Translations under genes and position numbers: made by a program
Origin: Ralstonia sp. TCR112
Lineage (GTDB): Bacteria; Pseudomonadota; Gammaproteobacteria; Burkholderiales; Burkholderiaceae
Direction: 5' to 3'
Assembly: GCF_007997035.1 (NCBI RefSeq)
Contig: NZ_VOSS01000074.1
Location: 1 to 32,785 of the forward strand
DNA: 32,785 nucleotides
Notes under the pieces: generated by a model
The model's input: only the letters and a program-made list of their open reading frames with translations
Database searches by the model: none
Told to the model about the DNA's origin: nothing
Part shown: one piece after another, positions 16,919 through 25,460 of the stretch
Layout: every line of letters begins with the position of its first letter
Position numbering within the stretch: position 1 is the first letter of the stretch

Positions 16919-16947
16919 ATTATATGGCCGCGATTGACCCCAAACAA
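16919..16947 (-). promoter_or_regulatory. Sigma-70 promoter of the cta structural operon
   Basis: On the minus strand TTGTTT (16942-16947) is followed after exactly 17 bases by a perfect TATAAT (16919-16924). Transcription would start near 16912 and run through the broken DUF2244 gene into ctaC, giving a leader of about 520 bases before ctaC. This is the best housekeeping promoter in the window. The remainder of 16824-17017 shows nothing else clear. Confidence 0.7.
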
Positions 16948-17017
16948 GGCAAAGCGCCTTTATGCAAGTCCCGGCTTGACAAGGTGCAGTCAATGCCGTT
17001 GCCGCATTAAAAGCGCT

Positions 17018-17959
17018 TCAGGCGCGCGGTTTGCGACCGATCTGATCGATCGGGATCATCGCCCGTCCCTGGTCGTCCAGCGGCTGCCGCTGGGTCGGCG
17101 CAAGCTTCCAGGCATGGCCGTAAACGATTTCGAAGGTGAGCGGAATCACCCCGTCGGGATTGCGCTGCGCATCGAGTGCGTCGAATAGTCGCTGGCGCCA
17201 GCGGGGCGTGTGCAGGCCGGCGCCTGCGAGACTGCGGCCGGCGTCGTCCGTCAAGCCGGCCATGCCACCCAGCAAATGCACATCGGCCAGCAACGCCTGC
17301 GGCGTTTCGTAGGTGATCGTGATCTGCTCCATGTCCATGACGGGCGTGGACCAGCGGCTATGCACCAGCATGTCGCCAATGTCATGCATGTCGACAAAGC
17401 GCAGCGTATGGATGCCCGCGTCGATGCCGGCCAGGGCGCTGCGCAGCTCGCGCAAGGTGTCGGGGCCGAACAGGCTGAACATCAGCAGACCACCTTCCGT
17501 GGTGATGCGGTGCCATTCGGGAAAGATCGCGTGCGGCGCCGGGTCCCAGTGCAGCGCCAGGTTCGACCACAGCAGGTCGAACGACGCGCCGGCAAAGGGC
17601 AGCGCTCGGAAATCCGCCTGGGCGAAATCAAAGACCGGGCGCTTCTTCAGCAGCCTGCCGAGCCACCCGGCGTCGGTGCGTTGCGGATCGAGTTTCTGGG
17701 CTTGCGCCAGCATGGCGGACGACCAGTCCACCCCGCAGATCTGCGCATCCGGATATTGCGCGCGCAGCACCGCCAAGCCTTGTCCCAGGCCGCAACCCAG
17801 GTCCAGCGCGCGGGCAGGCGTGGCCTTGATGTAGGACAGCCGGTCCTGCATGCGACTGCCCACTTCGCGCAGCAAAAAATCCACGTCGGCGAAACGCGCG
17901 GCGCGGCGATCGAAGGCGCGCCGCAAGGCGGCAGGGCGAGCAAGGACGGGATCGGACAT
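17018..17959 (-). CDS. SAM-dependent methyltransferase, BioC-like
   Basis: A 313-residue class I methyltransferase. The SAM-binding motif I is ALDLGCGLGQ at 51-60, followed by GVDWSSAML and the motif IV-like segment FDLLWSNLALHW. The N terminus (ALRRAFDRRAARF) and the overall layout fit BioC, the malonyl-ACP O-methyltransferase of biotin synthesis. A NDUFAF5-like role cannot be excluded by eye, because that family is close and no other biotin gene is nearby. The frame is open back to 18079, but the start at 17959 (MSDPVLARP) matches the family's beginning. It is divergent from comF, with a 108-base gap. Confidence 0.8.
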   Translation of the reverse strand: MSDPVLARPAALRRAFDRRAARFADVDFLLREVGSRMQDRLSYIKATPARALDLGCGLGQGLAVLRAQYPDAQICGVDWSSAMLAQAQKLDPQRTDAGWLGRLLKKRPVFDFAQADFRALPFAGASFDLLWSNLALHWDPAPHAIFPEWHRITTEGGLLMFSLFGPDTLRELRSALAGIDAGIHTLRFVDMHDIGDMLVHSRWSTPVMDMEQITITYETPQALLADVHLLGGMAGLTDDAGRSLAGAGLHTPRWRQRLFDALDAQRNPDGVIPLTFEIVYGHAWKLAPTQRQPLDDQGRAMIPIDQIGRKPRA

Positions 17960-18067
17960 CGACAAGGCGGGGCGGGACACTGCGGTCGCCAAGTATACCG
18001 GCCCGCAGTTTGAGGCGCCGTCTGATAGCGCAGAAGCCGCAAATCGGCTTGGATAGCGGCTTTTTGC

Positions 18068-18790
18068 ATGCACAAACACACGTTATCGGCATGGTTTCGG
18101 GCCGGACTGCGCCATTTGCTGCCGTGCGCCTGCGCGCTTTGCGGCGCGGTTCAGGGCGACTTGGTCTGCAACGGTTGCACGGGCGACCTGGCGCCGCATC
18201 TGCACAGGCGGCGCTGCATCCAATGCGCCATTGCACTGGACGCCCCGCACGTCGCCCGGCATTGCCGCGCGTGTTCGGCCGGCGCGCCCGACTTTGATGC
18301 GACCGTCGTCATTGCCGACTACGCCTGGCCGCTCGATCACCTTGTCACCGGATTGAAATTTCGGGCGCAATTGCCATTGGCGGATTGGCTGGCAGACCAA
18401 CTGGGTCACGCCCTGGCAGCGGCGCCGGGCGACTTGCCCGACGTGCTGCTGCCAGTGCCGCTGTCACCCGCCCGCCTGCGCTCGCGCGGCTACAACCAGG
18501 CGTGGGAGGTTGCCCGCAGGATCGCCTGCCGATTGGACATTCCCGCCCACGCCGGCGCCCTGCATCGTGTGCGCGATAACGTTGCGCAGGCCACGCTGGA
18601 TCGGGCCGAGCGGCTGGCCAACCTCCACGGCGCATTTGTCGTTGCCAAGCCGGCGCGCATCGCGGGGCGTCACATCGGCGTGGTCGATGATGTGATGACC
18701 ACCGGCACGACCCTCGGCGAGATCGCCACACAACTCAAACGCGCCGGCGCCACCCGCGTCACCAACGTGGTCGCCTTGCGCACGCCTTGA
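18068..18790 (+). CDS. comF: ComF family phosphoribosyltransferase-like protein
   Basis: A 240-residue ComF family protein. The N terminus carries zinc-finger-type cysteine pairs (Cys22/25, 34/37, 50/53, 66/69). The C-terminal domain has the phosphoribosyltransferase fold with its phosphoribosyl-pyrophosphate motif VVDDVMTTGTT at 205-215 and the ComF signature LRSRGYNQAWEVAR. ComF is needed for DNA uptake during natural transformation in several bacteria, probably on the cytoplasmic side; Ralstonia species are naturally transformable, which fits. The start ATG has no clear Shine-Dalgarno. It precedes trmL on the same strand by 110 bases. Confidence 0.92.
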   Translation: MHKHTLSAWFRAGLRHLLPCACALCGAVQGDLVCNGCTGDLAPHLHRRRCIQCAIALDAPHVARHCRACSAGAPDFDATVVIADYAWPLDHLVTGLKFRAQLPLADWLADQLGHALAAAPGDLPDVLLPVPLSPARLRSRGYNQAWEVARRIACRLDIPAHAGALHRVRDNVAQATLDRAERLANLHGAFVVAKPARIAGRHIGVVDDVMTTGTTLGEIATQLKRAGATRVTNVVALRTP

Positions 18791-18900
18791 TCACGTGCTT
18801 ATGCGACATTGTGTCGCGCCAACTGTGCCAAGCTGTGGCGGGGTGACAACCCTTCCCAATGTGGATAAGCTCGCCGCCGAATTCCTCCTGCCGCCCGGTC

Positions 18901-19371
18901 ATGTTCAACGTCGTCCTTGTCGAACCCGAAATCCCGCCCAATACCGGCAATGTGATCCGCCTGTGCGCCAACACGGGCGCGCAACTGCATCTGATTGAAC
19001 CGTTGGGTTTTCCGCTCGAAGATGCCCGCATGCGCCGCGCCGGCCTCGATTACCACGAGTACGCGACGATGCGCGTGCATGCCGATTGGGACGCCTTTCT
19101 GCGCGATGCGCAGCCCGATCCCGCGCGCATGTTCGCGCTCACCACGCGCGGCTCGACGCCGTTTGCCAGCATGGCGTTCCAGCCGGGCGACTGGTTCGTG
19201 TTCGGTTCGGAAACGCGCGGGTTGTCGGAAGAGCGGCGCGAATGGTTTCCCGCTTCGCAGCGGATTCGCCTGCCGATGCGGCCGGACAACCGCAGCCTGA
19301 ATCTATCGAACACGGTGGCGGTGGTGGTGTTCGAAGCGTGGCGGCAGAACGGCTTCGCGGGCGGCGCCTGA
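18901..19371 (+). CDS. trmL: tRNA (cytidine/uridine-2'-O-)-methyltransferase TrmL
   Basis: A 156-residue SPOUT methyltransferase. It starts MFNVVLVEPEIPPNTGN, as E. coli TrmL does (MLNIVLYEPEIPPNTGN). The knot region motifs are FGSETRGL and RLPMRPDNRSLNLSNTVAV. TrmL methylates the ribose at wobble position 34 of the two tRNA-Leu isoacceptors CAA and cmnm5UAA. The frame is open upstream to 18859, but the family alignment fixes the start at 18901. It is convergent with gpsA; the 29-base gap holds no obvious terminator. Confidence 0.94.
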   Translation: MFNVVLVEPEIPPNTGNVIRLCANTGAQLHLIEPLGFPLEDARMRRAGLDYHEYATMRVHADWDAFLRDAQPDPARMFALTTRGSTPFASMAFQPGDWFVFGSETRGLSEERREWFPASQRIRLPMRPDNRSLNLSNTVAVVVFEAWRQNGFAGGA

Positions 19372-19400
19372 TCCAGACGCGCGGGCCGATTGCGGCGTGG

Positions 19401-20417
19401 CTAGCGCGCCGATTCGGATTTGGCGTCGCGCTGCAGCAGACGCTCGACCGCTTTCGCAGCAGCAAGCCCTTCGAACAGGACTTCGCAGACGGTAAAGGTA
19501 ATCGGCATATCCACGCCCTTGGCGCGCGCAAGCGCCGCCACCGCCCGCGCGCAACGCACGCCCTCTGCAACGTGACCCAGGCTGTGAAGGATGTCGTCCA
19601 GCGTGCGGCCCTGCGCGAGCTGCATCCCGACCGTGCGGTTGCGTGACAGGTCGCCGGTGGCAGTCAGCAGCAGGTCGCCCATGCCGGTCAGCCCCATGAA
19701 GGTTTCGGGTCGACCGCCGAGCGCCAAGCCCAGGCGCGTCATCTCGGCCAGCCCGCGCGTCACCAGTGCGGCGCGCGCGTTCAGCCCCAGGCCGAGGCCA
19801 TCGGCGGCGCCTGTCGCGATGGCCAGAACGTTCTTGACGGCACCACCCACTTCCACGCCGACGAGGTCATCGCTGGCGTACACGCGCATCGCGTGATGGT
19901 GAAAGCCGCGCTGCGTGAGCTTGCATAGCGCCTCGCTGGTCGAGGCGACCGTCATGGCGCACGGCAGCCCCTGCGCGACTTCCTTGGCGAAGCTCGGCCC
20001 CGACAGAACACCGACAGCGAGGTCGGTACGGCCCGACGCCTTCAGCACATCGGCGACGATGGCGTGCGGCAATGCGCTGGTCTCAGGGTCGAAACCCTTG
20101 CATAGCCAGATCACGTTGCGCACGCCGCCGTGTGCCGCAATCGTGCGGGTCAGGTCGGCGAGCCCGGCAACGGGTGAAGCGATGACGGCAAGCGCATCAT
20201 CGCCCGCCGCATGGTCGAGCGCGGCTTGCAAATCAGCAGAAAAACGCAACGATGCCTGCAGCGTCATGCCTGGCAAATACGGCGCGTTGATGTGCGTGGC
20301 GGCCATCTGCGTGACGAGGTTCGCGTCACGCCCCCACAGCACGACGTCGTGCGATTGCGCGGCGTGGCTGGCCAGGGCAGTGCCCCAGGCACCGGCACCC
20401 AAAACGGAAATTCGCAT
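19401..20417 (-). CDS. gpsA: Glycerol-3-phosphate dehydrogenase (NAD(P)+)
   Basis: A 338-residue enzyme that reduces dihydroxyacetone phosphate to sn-glycerol 3-phosphate for phospholipid synthesis. The nucleotide-binding motif is at the start ([13 protein letters not shown]), and the catalytic Lys195 is in [13 protein letters not shown], at the same number as in E. coli GpsA. The family stretch [19 protein letters not shown] is intact. The start at 20417 gives the usual MRISVLGAG beginning; an ATG five codons earlier (20432) is possible, and neither has a clear Shine-Dalgarno. The gene follows secB, but a strong terminator ends only about 30-50 bases before the start. Confidence 0.94.
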   Translation of the reverse strand: MRISVLGAGAWGTALASHAAQSHDVVLWGRDANLVTQMAATHINAPYLPGMTLQASLRFSADLQAALDHAAGDDALAVIASPVAGLADLTRTIAAHGGVRNVIWLCKGFDPETSALPHAIVADVLKASGRTDLAVGVLSGPSFAKEVAQGLPCAMTVASTSEALCKLTQRGFHHHAMRVYASDDLVGVEVGGAVKNVLAIATGAADGLGLGLNARAALVTRGLAEMTRLGLALGGRPETFMGLTGMGDLLLTATGDLSRNRTVGMQLAQGRTLDDILHSLGHVAEGVRCARAVAALARAKGVDMPITFTVCEVLFEGLAAAKAVERLLQRDAKSESAR

Positions 20418-20463
20418 GCGCGTGTTCAACATCGGTCAGGCAAAGGTCTAGCAGCAGGTCGGG

Positions 20464-20504
20464 CAAAAAAAAAAAGCCCGCGCAAGCGTGCGGCTGGCGC
20501 GGGC
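20464..20504 (-). terminator. Strong terminator of secB
   Basis: On the minus strand an eight-base-pair stem (GCCCGCGC at 20497-20504 pairing with 20476-20483) is followed by eleven T residues (complement of the A run 20465-20475). It is a textbook intrinsic terminator for secB and lies just ahead of gpsA. Confidence 0.88.
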
Positions 20505-20527
20505 CTTTGGCGCAGTGCGCCTCGTAC

Positions 20528-21046
20528 TTAGTGCGTGGCCTGCGAGCCGTCCGGCATCACCAGACCAGCGCCGCCGGCTTGGCCTTGCTGCTCCATGGCA
20601 GCGGCCAGGCGTTGTTCGTACAGCGCCTGGAAGTTGATCTCGGCCAGGTGGATCGGCTGGAAGCCGGCACGGCCGATGGTGTCGGCAATGTTCGAGCGCA
20701 GGTACGGGTACACGATGGTCGGGCAGGCGATGCCCAGCAGCGGGTCCATCTGTTCGGCCGGCACGTTGCGGATATCGAAGATGCCCGCTTGCTTGGCTTC
20801 CACCAGGAACGCGACCTTCTCTTGCACCTTGGTCGTCACGGTACCGATGACGGTCACTTCAAACACGCCTTCGGCCAGCTGCGAAGCGGCCACGTCGACC
20901 TGCACTTCGACGGACGGCTGTTCCTGCTCGAGGAAGATGTGCGGCGAGTTCGGTTGTTCCAGCGACAGGTCCTTCAGATAGACGCGCTGGATGTTGAAGA
21001 ACGGCTGGCCATCCTGGCCCGGTTGCTGCTGTTGCTGGTCGCTCAT
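20528..21046 (-). CDS. secB: Protein-export chaperone SecB
   Basis: A 172-residue SecB protein. It binds unfolded precursor proteins in the cytoplasm and hands them to SecA; it works as a tetramer. Family features are seen in [20 protein letters not shown], the central beta-sheet region, and [20 protein letters not shown]. It has a Gln-rich N terminus and a Gly/Ala tail. AAGG lies about six to seven bases before the ATG. It is downstream of grxC, as in many proteobacteria, but separated from it by a hairpin and a 172-base gap. Confidence 0.96.
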   Translation of the reverse strand: MSDQQQQQPGQDGQPFFNIQRVYLKDLSLEQPNSPHIFLEQEQPSVEVQVDVAASQLAEGVFEVTVIGTVTTKVQEKVAFLVEAKQAGIFDIRNVPAEQMDPLLGIACPTIVYPYLRSNIADTIGRAGFQPIHLAEINFQALYEQRLAAAMEQQGQAGGAGLVMPDGSQATH

Positions 21047-21157
21047 GACTCGCCTTCAAATGGAATGTGGTCAGTGCTTGGCGGAAGCGTCCGCCGCGCA
21101 AGACGCGTATGGTACATGACCCAATGGTGCCCGCTATGAGCGCCGGACCAAAAGTAC

Positions 21158-21181
21158 AACGCCCGGGCTGAGCCGGGCGTT
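21158..21181. terminator. Hairpin terminator between grxC and secB
   Basis: AACGCCCGG (21158-21166) pairs with CCGGGCGTT (21173-21181), nine base pairs around a six-base loop. On the minus strand it is followed by a loose T-rich stretch ending TTTT, so it may end or weaken the grxC message before secB. Confidence 0.65.
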
Positions 21182-21218
21182 TTCGTGCGGTGCGCAGGCG
21201 CGAGACAGAGCCGCCGGA

Positions 21219-21476
21219 TCACGCAGCCAGCAACGGAACCAAGCCACCTTCGCGGTCGAGCGCAGACAGATCGTCGAAGCCGCCGATGTGGCGCTCGTCG
21301 ATATAAATCTGCGGGACCGTGCGGCGGTTCGTGCGCGTCATCATCTCTTCGCGCTTGCCGGGTTCGCGATCGATCAGGATCTTCTCGATCTGCTCGACAC
21401 CGCGCTGCTTCAGGAGTCGTTCCGCTGCCACGCAATAGGGGCAGACGGTGGTGCTGTACATGACCACGTGCGCCAT
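21219..21476 (-). CDS. grxC: Glutaredoxin 3
   Basis: An 85-residue glutaredoxin with the dithiol active site Cys12-Pro-Tyr-Cys15 (TTVCPYCVAAE) and the conserved TVPQIYID (cis-proline loop) and GGFDDLSALD segments that bind glutathione. It reduces disulfides and glutathionylated proteins in the cytoplasm using glutathione, which is made by the gshA/gshB pair further along. GAGG lies eight bases before the ATG. It is 18 bases downstream of the rhodanese gene and probably cotranscribed with it. Confidence 0.96.
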   Translation of the reverse strand: MAHVVMYSTTVCPYCVAAERLLKQRGVEQIEKILIDREPGKREEMMTRTNRRTVPQIYIDERHIGGFDDLSALDREGGLVPLLAA

Positions 21477-21494
21477 AACTTCAACCTCGTTTCT

Positions 21495-21917
21495 TTATTT
21501 CACAACCGGAAGGCCGGCTTGTTGCCAGGCGGCCAATCCGCCCTCGAGCGAATACACCTCACTGTAACCGGCCTGCTTCAGGACTGCTTGGGCCCGCCCA
21601 GCGCGCTGGCCGGTCTGGCATACGAGGATGATGGGGGTCTCTTTGTTCTTTGCAAGCCCGGACGCCTTGCCTTCCAGCTCCCCGAGCGGCGCATGCTTGG
21701 CTTGCGGAAGATGGCCGGAGGCGTACTCTCCGCTTTCGCGCACATCCACCACCACGGCATTGCGGCGATTGATGAGCTGGGTGGCCGCCGAGGCACTCAC
21801 CTTGGCGCCACCACCGCCCGCGATGCGGCGCTGGATGGGCGCCCAGAGCAGCAGCAGGCCCGAAACGATGGCGACGGCAAGCAGTGCGAGGTTGTTGTAA
21901 TCGGCGAAGAACTTCAC
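21495..21917 (-). CDS. Membrane-anchored rhodanese-like protein
   Basis: A 140-residue protein with one N-terminal membrane helix (about 9-26) and a single rhodanese domain (about 40-138). The active-site cysteine is Cys100 in VCQTGQRAGRA, with VVVDVRESGEYASGHLP upstream. Such proteins carry persulfide sulfur. The start is taken as the GTG at 21917 because the protein then opens VKFFADYNNLALL, as relatives do, and AGGA lies ten bases upstream. ATG codons further upstream (21965, 21998, 22076) are in frame but would add an arginine-rich extension. Its neighbours grxC and secB suggest redox and sulfur housekeeping. Confidence 0.88.
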   Translation of the reverse strand: MKFFADYNNLALLAVAIVSGLLLLWAPIQRRIAGGGGAKVSASAATQLINRRNAVVVDVRESGEYASGHLPQAKHAPLGELEGKASGLAKNKETPIILVCQTGQRAGRAQAVLKQAGYSEVYSLEGGLAAWQQAGLPVVK

Positions 21918-21996
21918 GGTATCGGTTTCCTGGGATGGTCGGGCAAGTCTAGTGGCAAGCATCAGCCGAACGATTCGGCGGCCCAATGCCCGCGGC

Positions 21997-22006
21997 ATTA
22001 TAAAAT
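21997..22006. promoter_or_regulatory. Candidate -10 region between rhodanese and gpmA
   Basis: ATTATAAAAT gives a perfect TATAAT on the minus strand (21997-22002) and TATAAA on the plus strand (21999-22004), flanked at 21990-21995 and 22016-22021 by CCGCGG. No convincing -35 hexamer is found on either strand, so the direction is undecided. Confidence 0.4.
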
Positions 22007-22093
22007 AGTCGGTTTCCGCGGCTGCACGATGACGTACGACGCGTCCACGCCGCCAGCCGCCCGCAGGTTTTCTCACTTCTCATCATGGCAGTC

Positions 22094-22840
22094 ATGCACA
22101 AGCTCGTCCTCATCCGCCACGGCGAATCGACGTGGAATCTGGAGAACCGTTTCACCGGCTGGGTCGACGTCGACCTGACCGACACGGGCGTCGCCCAGGC
22201 CCGCCAAGGCGGCAAACTGCTGCGCGAAGCCGGCTTCACGTTCGATCTGGCCTACACCTCGGTGCTCAAGCGCGCGATCCGCACGCTGTGGCATGTGCAG
22301 GATGAAATGGACCTGATGTGGATCCCGACCCGCAACGAATGGCGCCTGAACGAGCGTCACTACGGCGCGCTGTCGGGCCTGAACAAGGCCGAAACCGCCG
22401 CGCAGTATGGCGACGAGCAAGTCCTCGTCTGGCGCCGCAGCTACGACACGCCGCCGCCCGCGCTCGAACCCGGGGCCGACAACGACGCCTTCGGCAACCC
22501 GCGTTATGCGGGCCTCACGCGCGAGCAAGTGCCCCTGACCGAATGCCTGAAGGACACCGTCGCACGCGTGATGCCGCTGTGGGAAGAATCGATTGCACCG
22601 GCCATCAAGAGCGGCAAGCGCGTGGTGATCGCTGCGCACGGCAACAGCATCCGCGCGCTGGTGAAGTACCTGGACGGCATTTCCGACGCGGACATCGTCG
22701 GTCTGAACATTCCCAACGGCACGCCGCTTGTGTATGAGCTGGACGCCAACCTCAAGCCGATCCGCCATTACTACCTGGGCGATCAGGAAGCGATTGCCGC
22801 GTCGCTCGCGGCGGTGGCCAGCCAAGGCAAGTCGAAATAA
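22094..22840 (+). CDS. gpmA: 2,3-bisphosphoglycerate-dependent phosphoglycerate mutase
   Basis: A 248-residue mutase, the same length as the R. solanacearum enzyme, that interconverts 3- and 2-phosphoglycerate in glycolysis. The phospho-histidine is His9 in LIRHGES, and the second catalytic-site histidine is His182 in [22 protein letters not shown] and RRSYDTPPP are family signatures. The ATG at 22085 would add three residues (MAV); the start at 22094 matches the R. solanacearum form, which begins [12 protein letters not shown]. Neither has a strong ribosome binding site. It is divergent from the rhodanese gene. Confidence 0.95.
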   Translation: MHKLVLIRHGESTWNLENRFTGWVDVDLTDTGVAQARQGGKLLREAGFTFDLAYTSVLKRAIRTLWHVQDEMDLMWIPTRNEWRLNERHYGALSGLNKAETAAQYGDEQVLVWRRSYDTPPPALEPGADNDAFGNPRYAGLTREQVPLTECLKDTVARVMPLWEESIAPAIKSGKRVVIAAHGNSIRALVKYLDGISDADIVGLNIPNGTPLVYELDANLKPIRHYYLGDQEAIAASLAAVASQGKSK

Positions 22841-22873
22841 ACCGTAACGGGCGCTGCGGCACTCCAACGCCTT

Positions 22874-22879
22874 TATACT
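22874..22879 (+). promoter_or_regulatory. Candidate -10 box upstream of the protease gene
   Basis: TATACT lies 80 bases before the chosen protease start in the 118-base gap after gpmA. There is no good -35 hexamer at 17 bases. Confidence 0.3.
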
Positions 22880-22958
22880 GTCGAAGCCTGTAGCCCGGGA
22901 TGTGCGCGAGCCGTCCCGGGCCATGTTTATCTACTGTTCCCACGTCCACGCTCGACAC

Positions 22959-24575
22959 ATGCGAACTTCGCTCAAGAACATCAGCTTGATCGCCATCGGC
23001 CTCGTCACCGGGGTGCTGGCGACGCTCCAGCTCTCCGCCACCGCGCAAAACGCGACGGTCGGGCCGCTTCCGCTGGAGAAACTCAGGCTCATGGCGGACA
23101 TCTTTGGCCAGATCAAGCGCGAGTATGTCGAGCCGGTGGACGACGACAAGCTGCTGACCGAAGCCATCAAGGGCATGGTCGCCAGCCTCGATCCGCATTC
23201 GGCCTACCTGGACAAGAAAGACTTCCAGGAGCTGCAGGAAGGGACCCAGGGCCGCTTCGCCGGTCTGGGCATCGAGATCTCGCAGGAAGAGGGCCTGGTC
23301 AAGGTCATCAACCCGATCGAAGACACCCCCGCCTTCCGCGCGGGCGTGCAGCCGGGCGACCTGATTACCCGCATCGACGACAAACCCGTGCGCGGCATGC
23401 CGCTCGAGCAAGCCGTCAAGCGCATGCGCGGCGCGCCGGGCACCAAGGTCACGCTCACGATCTATCGCAAGAAGGAAGAGCGCACGTTCCCGCTGACCAT
23501 CACCCGCGCCGAGATCCAGGTGCAGTCGGTCAAGGCCAAGATGCTGGACAACGGCATCGCCTGGGTGCGCATTACGAGCTTCCAGGAACGCACCGTGCCG
23601 GACCTGGCCAAGAAGCTCAATGACCTGGCCAAGCAGGACGCCCACCTCAAGGGCCTGATTCTGGATCTGCGCAACAACGGCGGCGGCGTGCTGCAGGCGG
23701 CGGTTGGCGTGTCGGCTGCCTTCCTGCCGCCGGACGTGACAGTGGTGTCGACCAACGGCCAAGTGCCGGATGCCAAGCGCACGTACAAGGCGACCTTCGC
23801 CAACTACCGCTTGAGCAACTTCGATTCCGATCCGCTGGCGGGCCTGGACCCCGAATTCAAGACCGTGCCGATCATCGTGCTGACCAACGCCTACACGGCT
23901 TCGGCGTCGGAGATCGTGGCTGGCGCCCTGCAGGATCACCACCGCGCCAAAACGATGGGCAAGACGACCTTCGGCAAGGGTTCGGTGCAGACGGTGCGTC
24001 CGCTGTCGAACGACACCGGCATCAAGCTGACCATCGCGTACTACTACACGCCGTCGGGCAAGTCGATCCAGGCCAAGGGCATCCGCCCGGATATTCCGGT
24101 TGACCAGAACCCGGACGGCGACCCGGACGATGCACTGATCACGCGCGAAATCGACACCGAACGCCACCTGCACAACAAGCAGGAATCGGAAGAAGCCGAG
24201 ATGACCGAGCGCGAAAAGCGCCGCGTTGAAGAGCTGCGTCGCCTGGAAGAAGAAAACGCGAAGAAGACGCCCGAGCAGCGCGAGAAGGAACGCAACAAGA
24301 AGCCGATCGAGTTCGGTTCGGCCGAAGACTTCATGCTGCAACAGGCCATCGCCGACCTGAAGGGTCAGCCGGTCAAGCGCTCGAAGTCGGTGTTGGAAGC
24401 CGCGGCGGCCGCGGTACCGGACAAGGCGGTGAAGTCGCCGGCGGCCAAGGAATCGAGCGCCCCGGCCAAGCTGCCCAAGGGCAAGGCCGCGCCGGCTTCC
24501 GAACCGGCCGCACCGAAGCCCAATGTTCCTGCGAGCGGCGTGCAGCCTGCGCCGGAACCGACCGGCGCCCGTTAA
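22959..24575 (+). CDS. C-terminal processing protease, S41 family
   Basis: A 538-residue periplasmic serine protease of the CtpA/Prc family. It has an N-terminal signal/membrane helix (about 8-28), a PDZ domain (about 98-175) and a catalytic domain with Ser315 (TASASEIVAG) and Lys340 (TTFGKGSVQ), spaced 25 residues apart as in Tsp and CtpB. It cleaves proteins near their C termini. A highly charged coiled-coil-like stretch (about 408-448) and an Ala/Pro/Lys-rich tail to residue 538 follow the protease, so it is longer than a minimal CtpA. Upstream starts at 22902 (GTG) and 22923 exist; 22959 is preferred because the signal sequence begins there. A terminator follows. Confidence 0.92.
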   Translation: MRTSLKNISLIAIGLVTGVLATLQLSATAQNATVGPLPLEKLRLMADIFGQIKREYVEPVDDDKLLTEAIKGMVASLDPHSAYLDKKDFQELQEGTQGRFAGLGIEISQEEGLVKVINPIEDTPAFRAGVQPGDLITRIDDKPVRGMPLEQAVKRMRGAPGTKVTLTIYRKKEERTFPLTITRAEIQVQSVKAKMLDNGIAWVRITSFQERTVPDLAKKLNDLAKQDAHLKGLILDLRNNGGGVLQAAVGVSAAFLPPDVTVVSTNGQVPDAKRTYKATFANYRLSNFDSDPLAGLDPEFKTVPIIVLTNAYTASASEIVAGALQDHHRAKTMGKTTFGKGSVQTVRPLSNDTGIKLTIAYYYTPSGKSIQAKGIRPDIPVDQNPDGDPDDALITREIDTERHLHNKQESEEAEMTEREKRRVEELRRLEEENAKKTPEQREKERNKKPIEFGSAEDFMLQQAIADLKGQPVKRSKSVLEAAAAAVPDKAVKSPAAKESSAPAKLPKGKAAPASEPAAPKPNVPASGVQPAPEPTGAR

Positions 24576-24608
24576 GACACCTGCCGGCAAACGCTGGCAA
24601 ACTTACGA

Positions 24609-24632
24609 GGCCGTGCACTGCACGGCCTTTTT
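24609..24632 (+). terminator. Terminator after the protease gene
   Basis: An eight-base-pair stem, GGCCGTGC (24609-24616) with GCACGGCC (24620-24627), a three-base loop and then TTTTT. It lies only 12 bases before the moeB start codon. Confidence 0.85.
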
Positions 24633-24644
24633 CATTGCCCCGCC

Positions 24645-25394
24645 ATGAACGACGATCAACTGCTGCGCTACTCACGCCATATCCTGCTCGACGAAATCGG
24701 CATCGAAGGGCAAACGCGCCTGCTTGAGAGCCATGTACTCGTCATCGGTGCGGGCGGGCTTGGCGCCGCGGCCCTGCCCTATCTGGCTGCGGCCGGCGTG
24801 GGCACGCTCACCATCGTCGACGACGACACGGTGGACTTGACGAATCTACAGCGCCAGATCATCCACACAACGGAATCGGTCGGACAACCGAAGGTGGCAT
24901 CCGCACAAGCGGCCATCGCTCGGCTGAATCCGGGCGTGCGCGTGCACGCCTTGCAGCGCCGGCTCGATGCGGATGCGATCGGCGCGCTGCTTCAAGGCGT
25001 AAGCGTAGTGCTGGACTGCTCCGATAACTTCAGCACGCGCCAGGCCACCAACCTTGCCAGCGTGCGGGCTGGGGTGCCGCTGGTGTCGGGCGCCGCCATC
25101 CGTTTTGACGGGCAGATCAGCGTATTTGACAGCCGCGCCGGCGGCCCCTGCTACGCATGTCTGTTCCCGCCTGACGAGCCCGCACCCGACGTCGCGTGCG
25201 CAACGATGGGCGTGTTCTCGCCGCTGGTAGGCATGGTGGGTACGGTACAGGCTGCCGAGGCGCTGAAGCTGATCGCGCGCGTCGGCCAGTCGCTTGTTGG
25301 TCGCCTGCTGATGCTCGATGGCCTATCGATGGAATGGACGACGATGCGCATCGCGCGCCAGCCGTCATGCCCCGTCTGTGGCGGCGGGCGCTGA
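24645..25394 (+). CDS. MoeB/ThiF family adenylyltransferase
   Basis: A 249-residue E1-like enzyme that adenylates the C-terminal glycine of a ubiquitin-like sulfur carrier (MoaD or ThiS). The ATP-binding loop is GAGGLG at 35-40, followed by VDDDTVDLTNLQRQ, and the zinc cysteines are Cys169/Cys172 (CYAC) and Cys242/Cys245 (CPVC). There is no fused rhodanese domain. Whether it serves molybdopterin or thiamine synthesis cannot be told from this sequence; the typical annotation at this locus is MoeB. The start has no visible Shine-Dalgarno and sits just after a terminator hairpin. Confidence 0.9.
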   Translation: MNDDQLLRYSRHILLDEIGIEGQTRLLESHVLVIGAGGLGAAALPYLAAAGVGTLTIVDDDTVDLTNLQRQIIHTTESVGQPKVASAQAAIARLNPGVRVHALQRRLDADAIGALLQGVSVVLDCSDNFSTRQATNLASVRAGVPLVSGAAIRFDGQISVFDSRAGGPCYACLFPPDEPAPDVACATMGVFSPLVGMVGTVQAAEALKLIARVGQSLVGRLLMLDGLSMEWTTMRIARQPSCPVCGGGR

Positions 25395-25414
25395 GACGGC
25401 CGAACACGCACAAC

Positions 25415-25445
25415 AAAAAAGGAGGCCGCGGCCTCCTCCTTTTTT
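25415..25445. terminator. Bidirectional terminator between moeB and bfr
   Basis: A palindromic stem, GGAGGCCG (25421-25428) with CGGCCTCC (25429-25436), is flanked by AAAAAA and a T run ending at 25445. It serves moeB on the plus strand and bfr on the minus strand. Confidence 0.85.
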
Positions 25446-25460
25446 ACCGCCTGACGAGAC

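Noticed and set aside
15085-17010. Long open frame antisense to ctaC and its leader
   Set aside because: No recognisable domain; ctaC on the other strand has a complete CuA site and heme motif.
22752-24590. Long open frame antisense to the S41 protease
   Set aside because: Arg/Gly/Leu-rich composition without motifs; the sense protein has its catalytic Ser and Lys and a PDZ domain.
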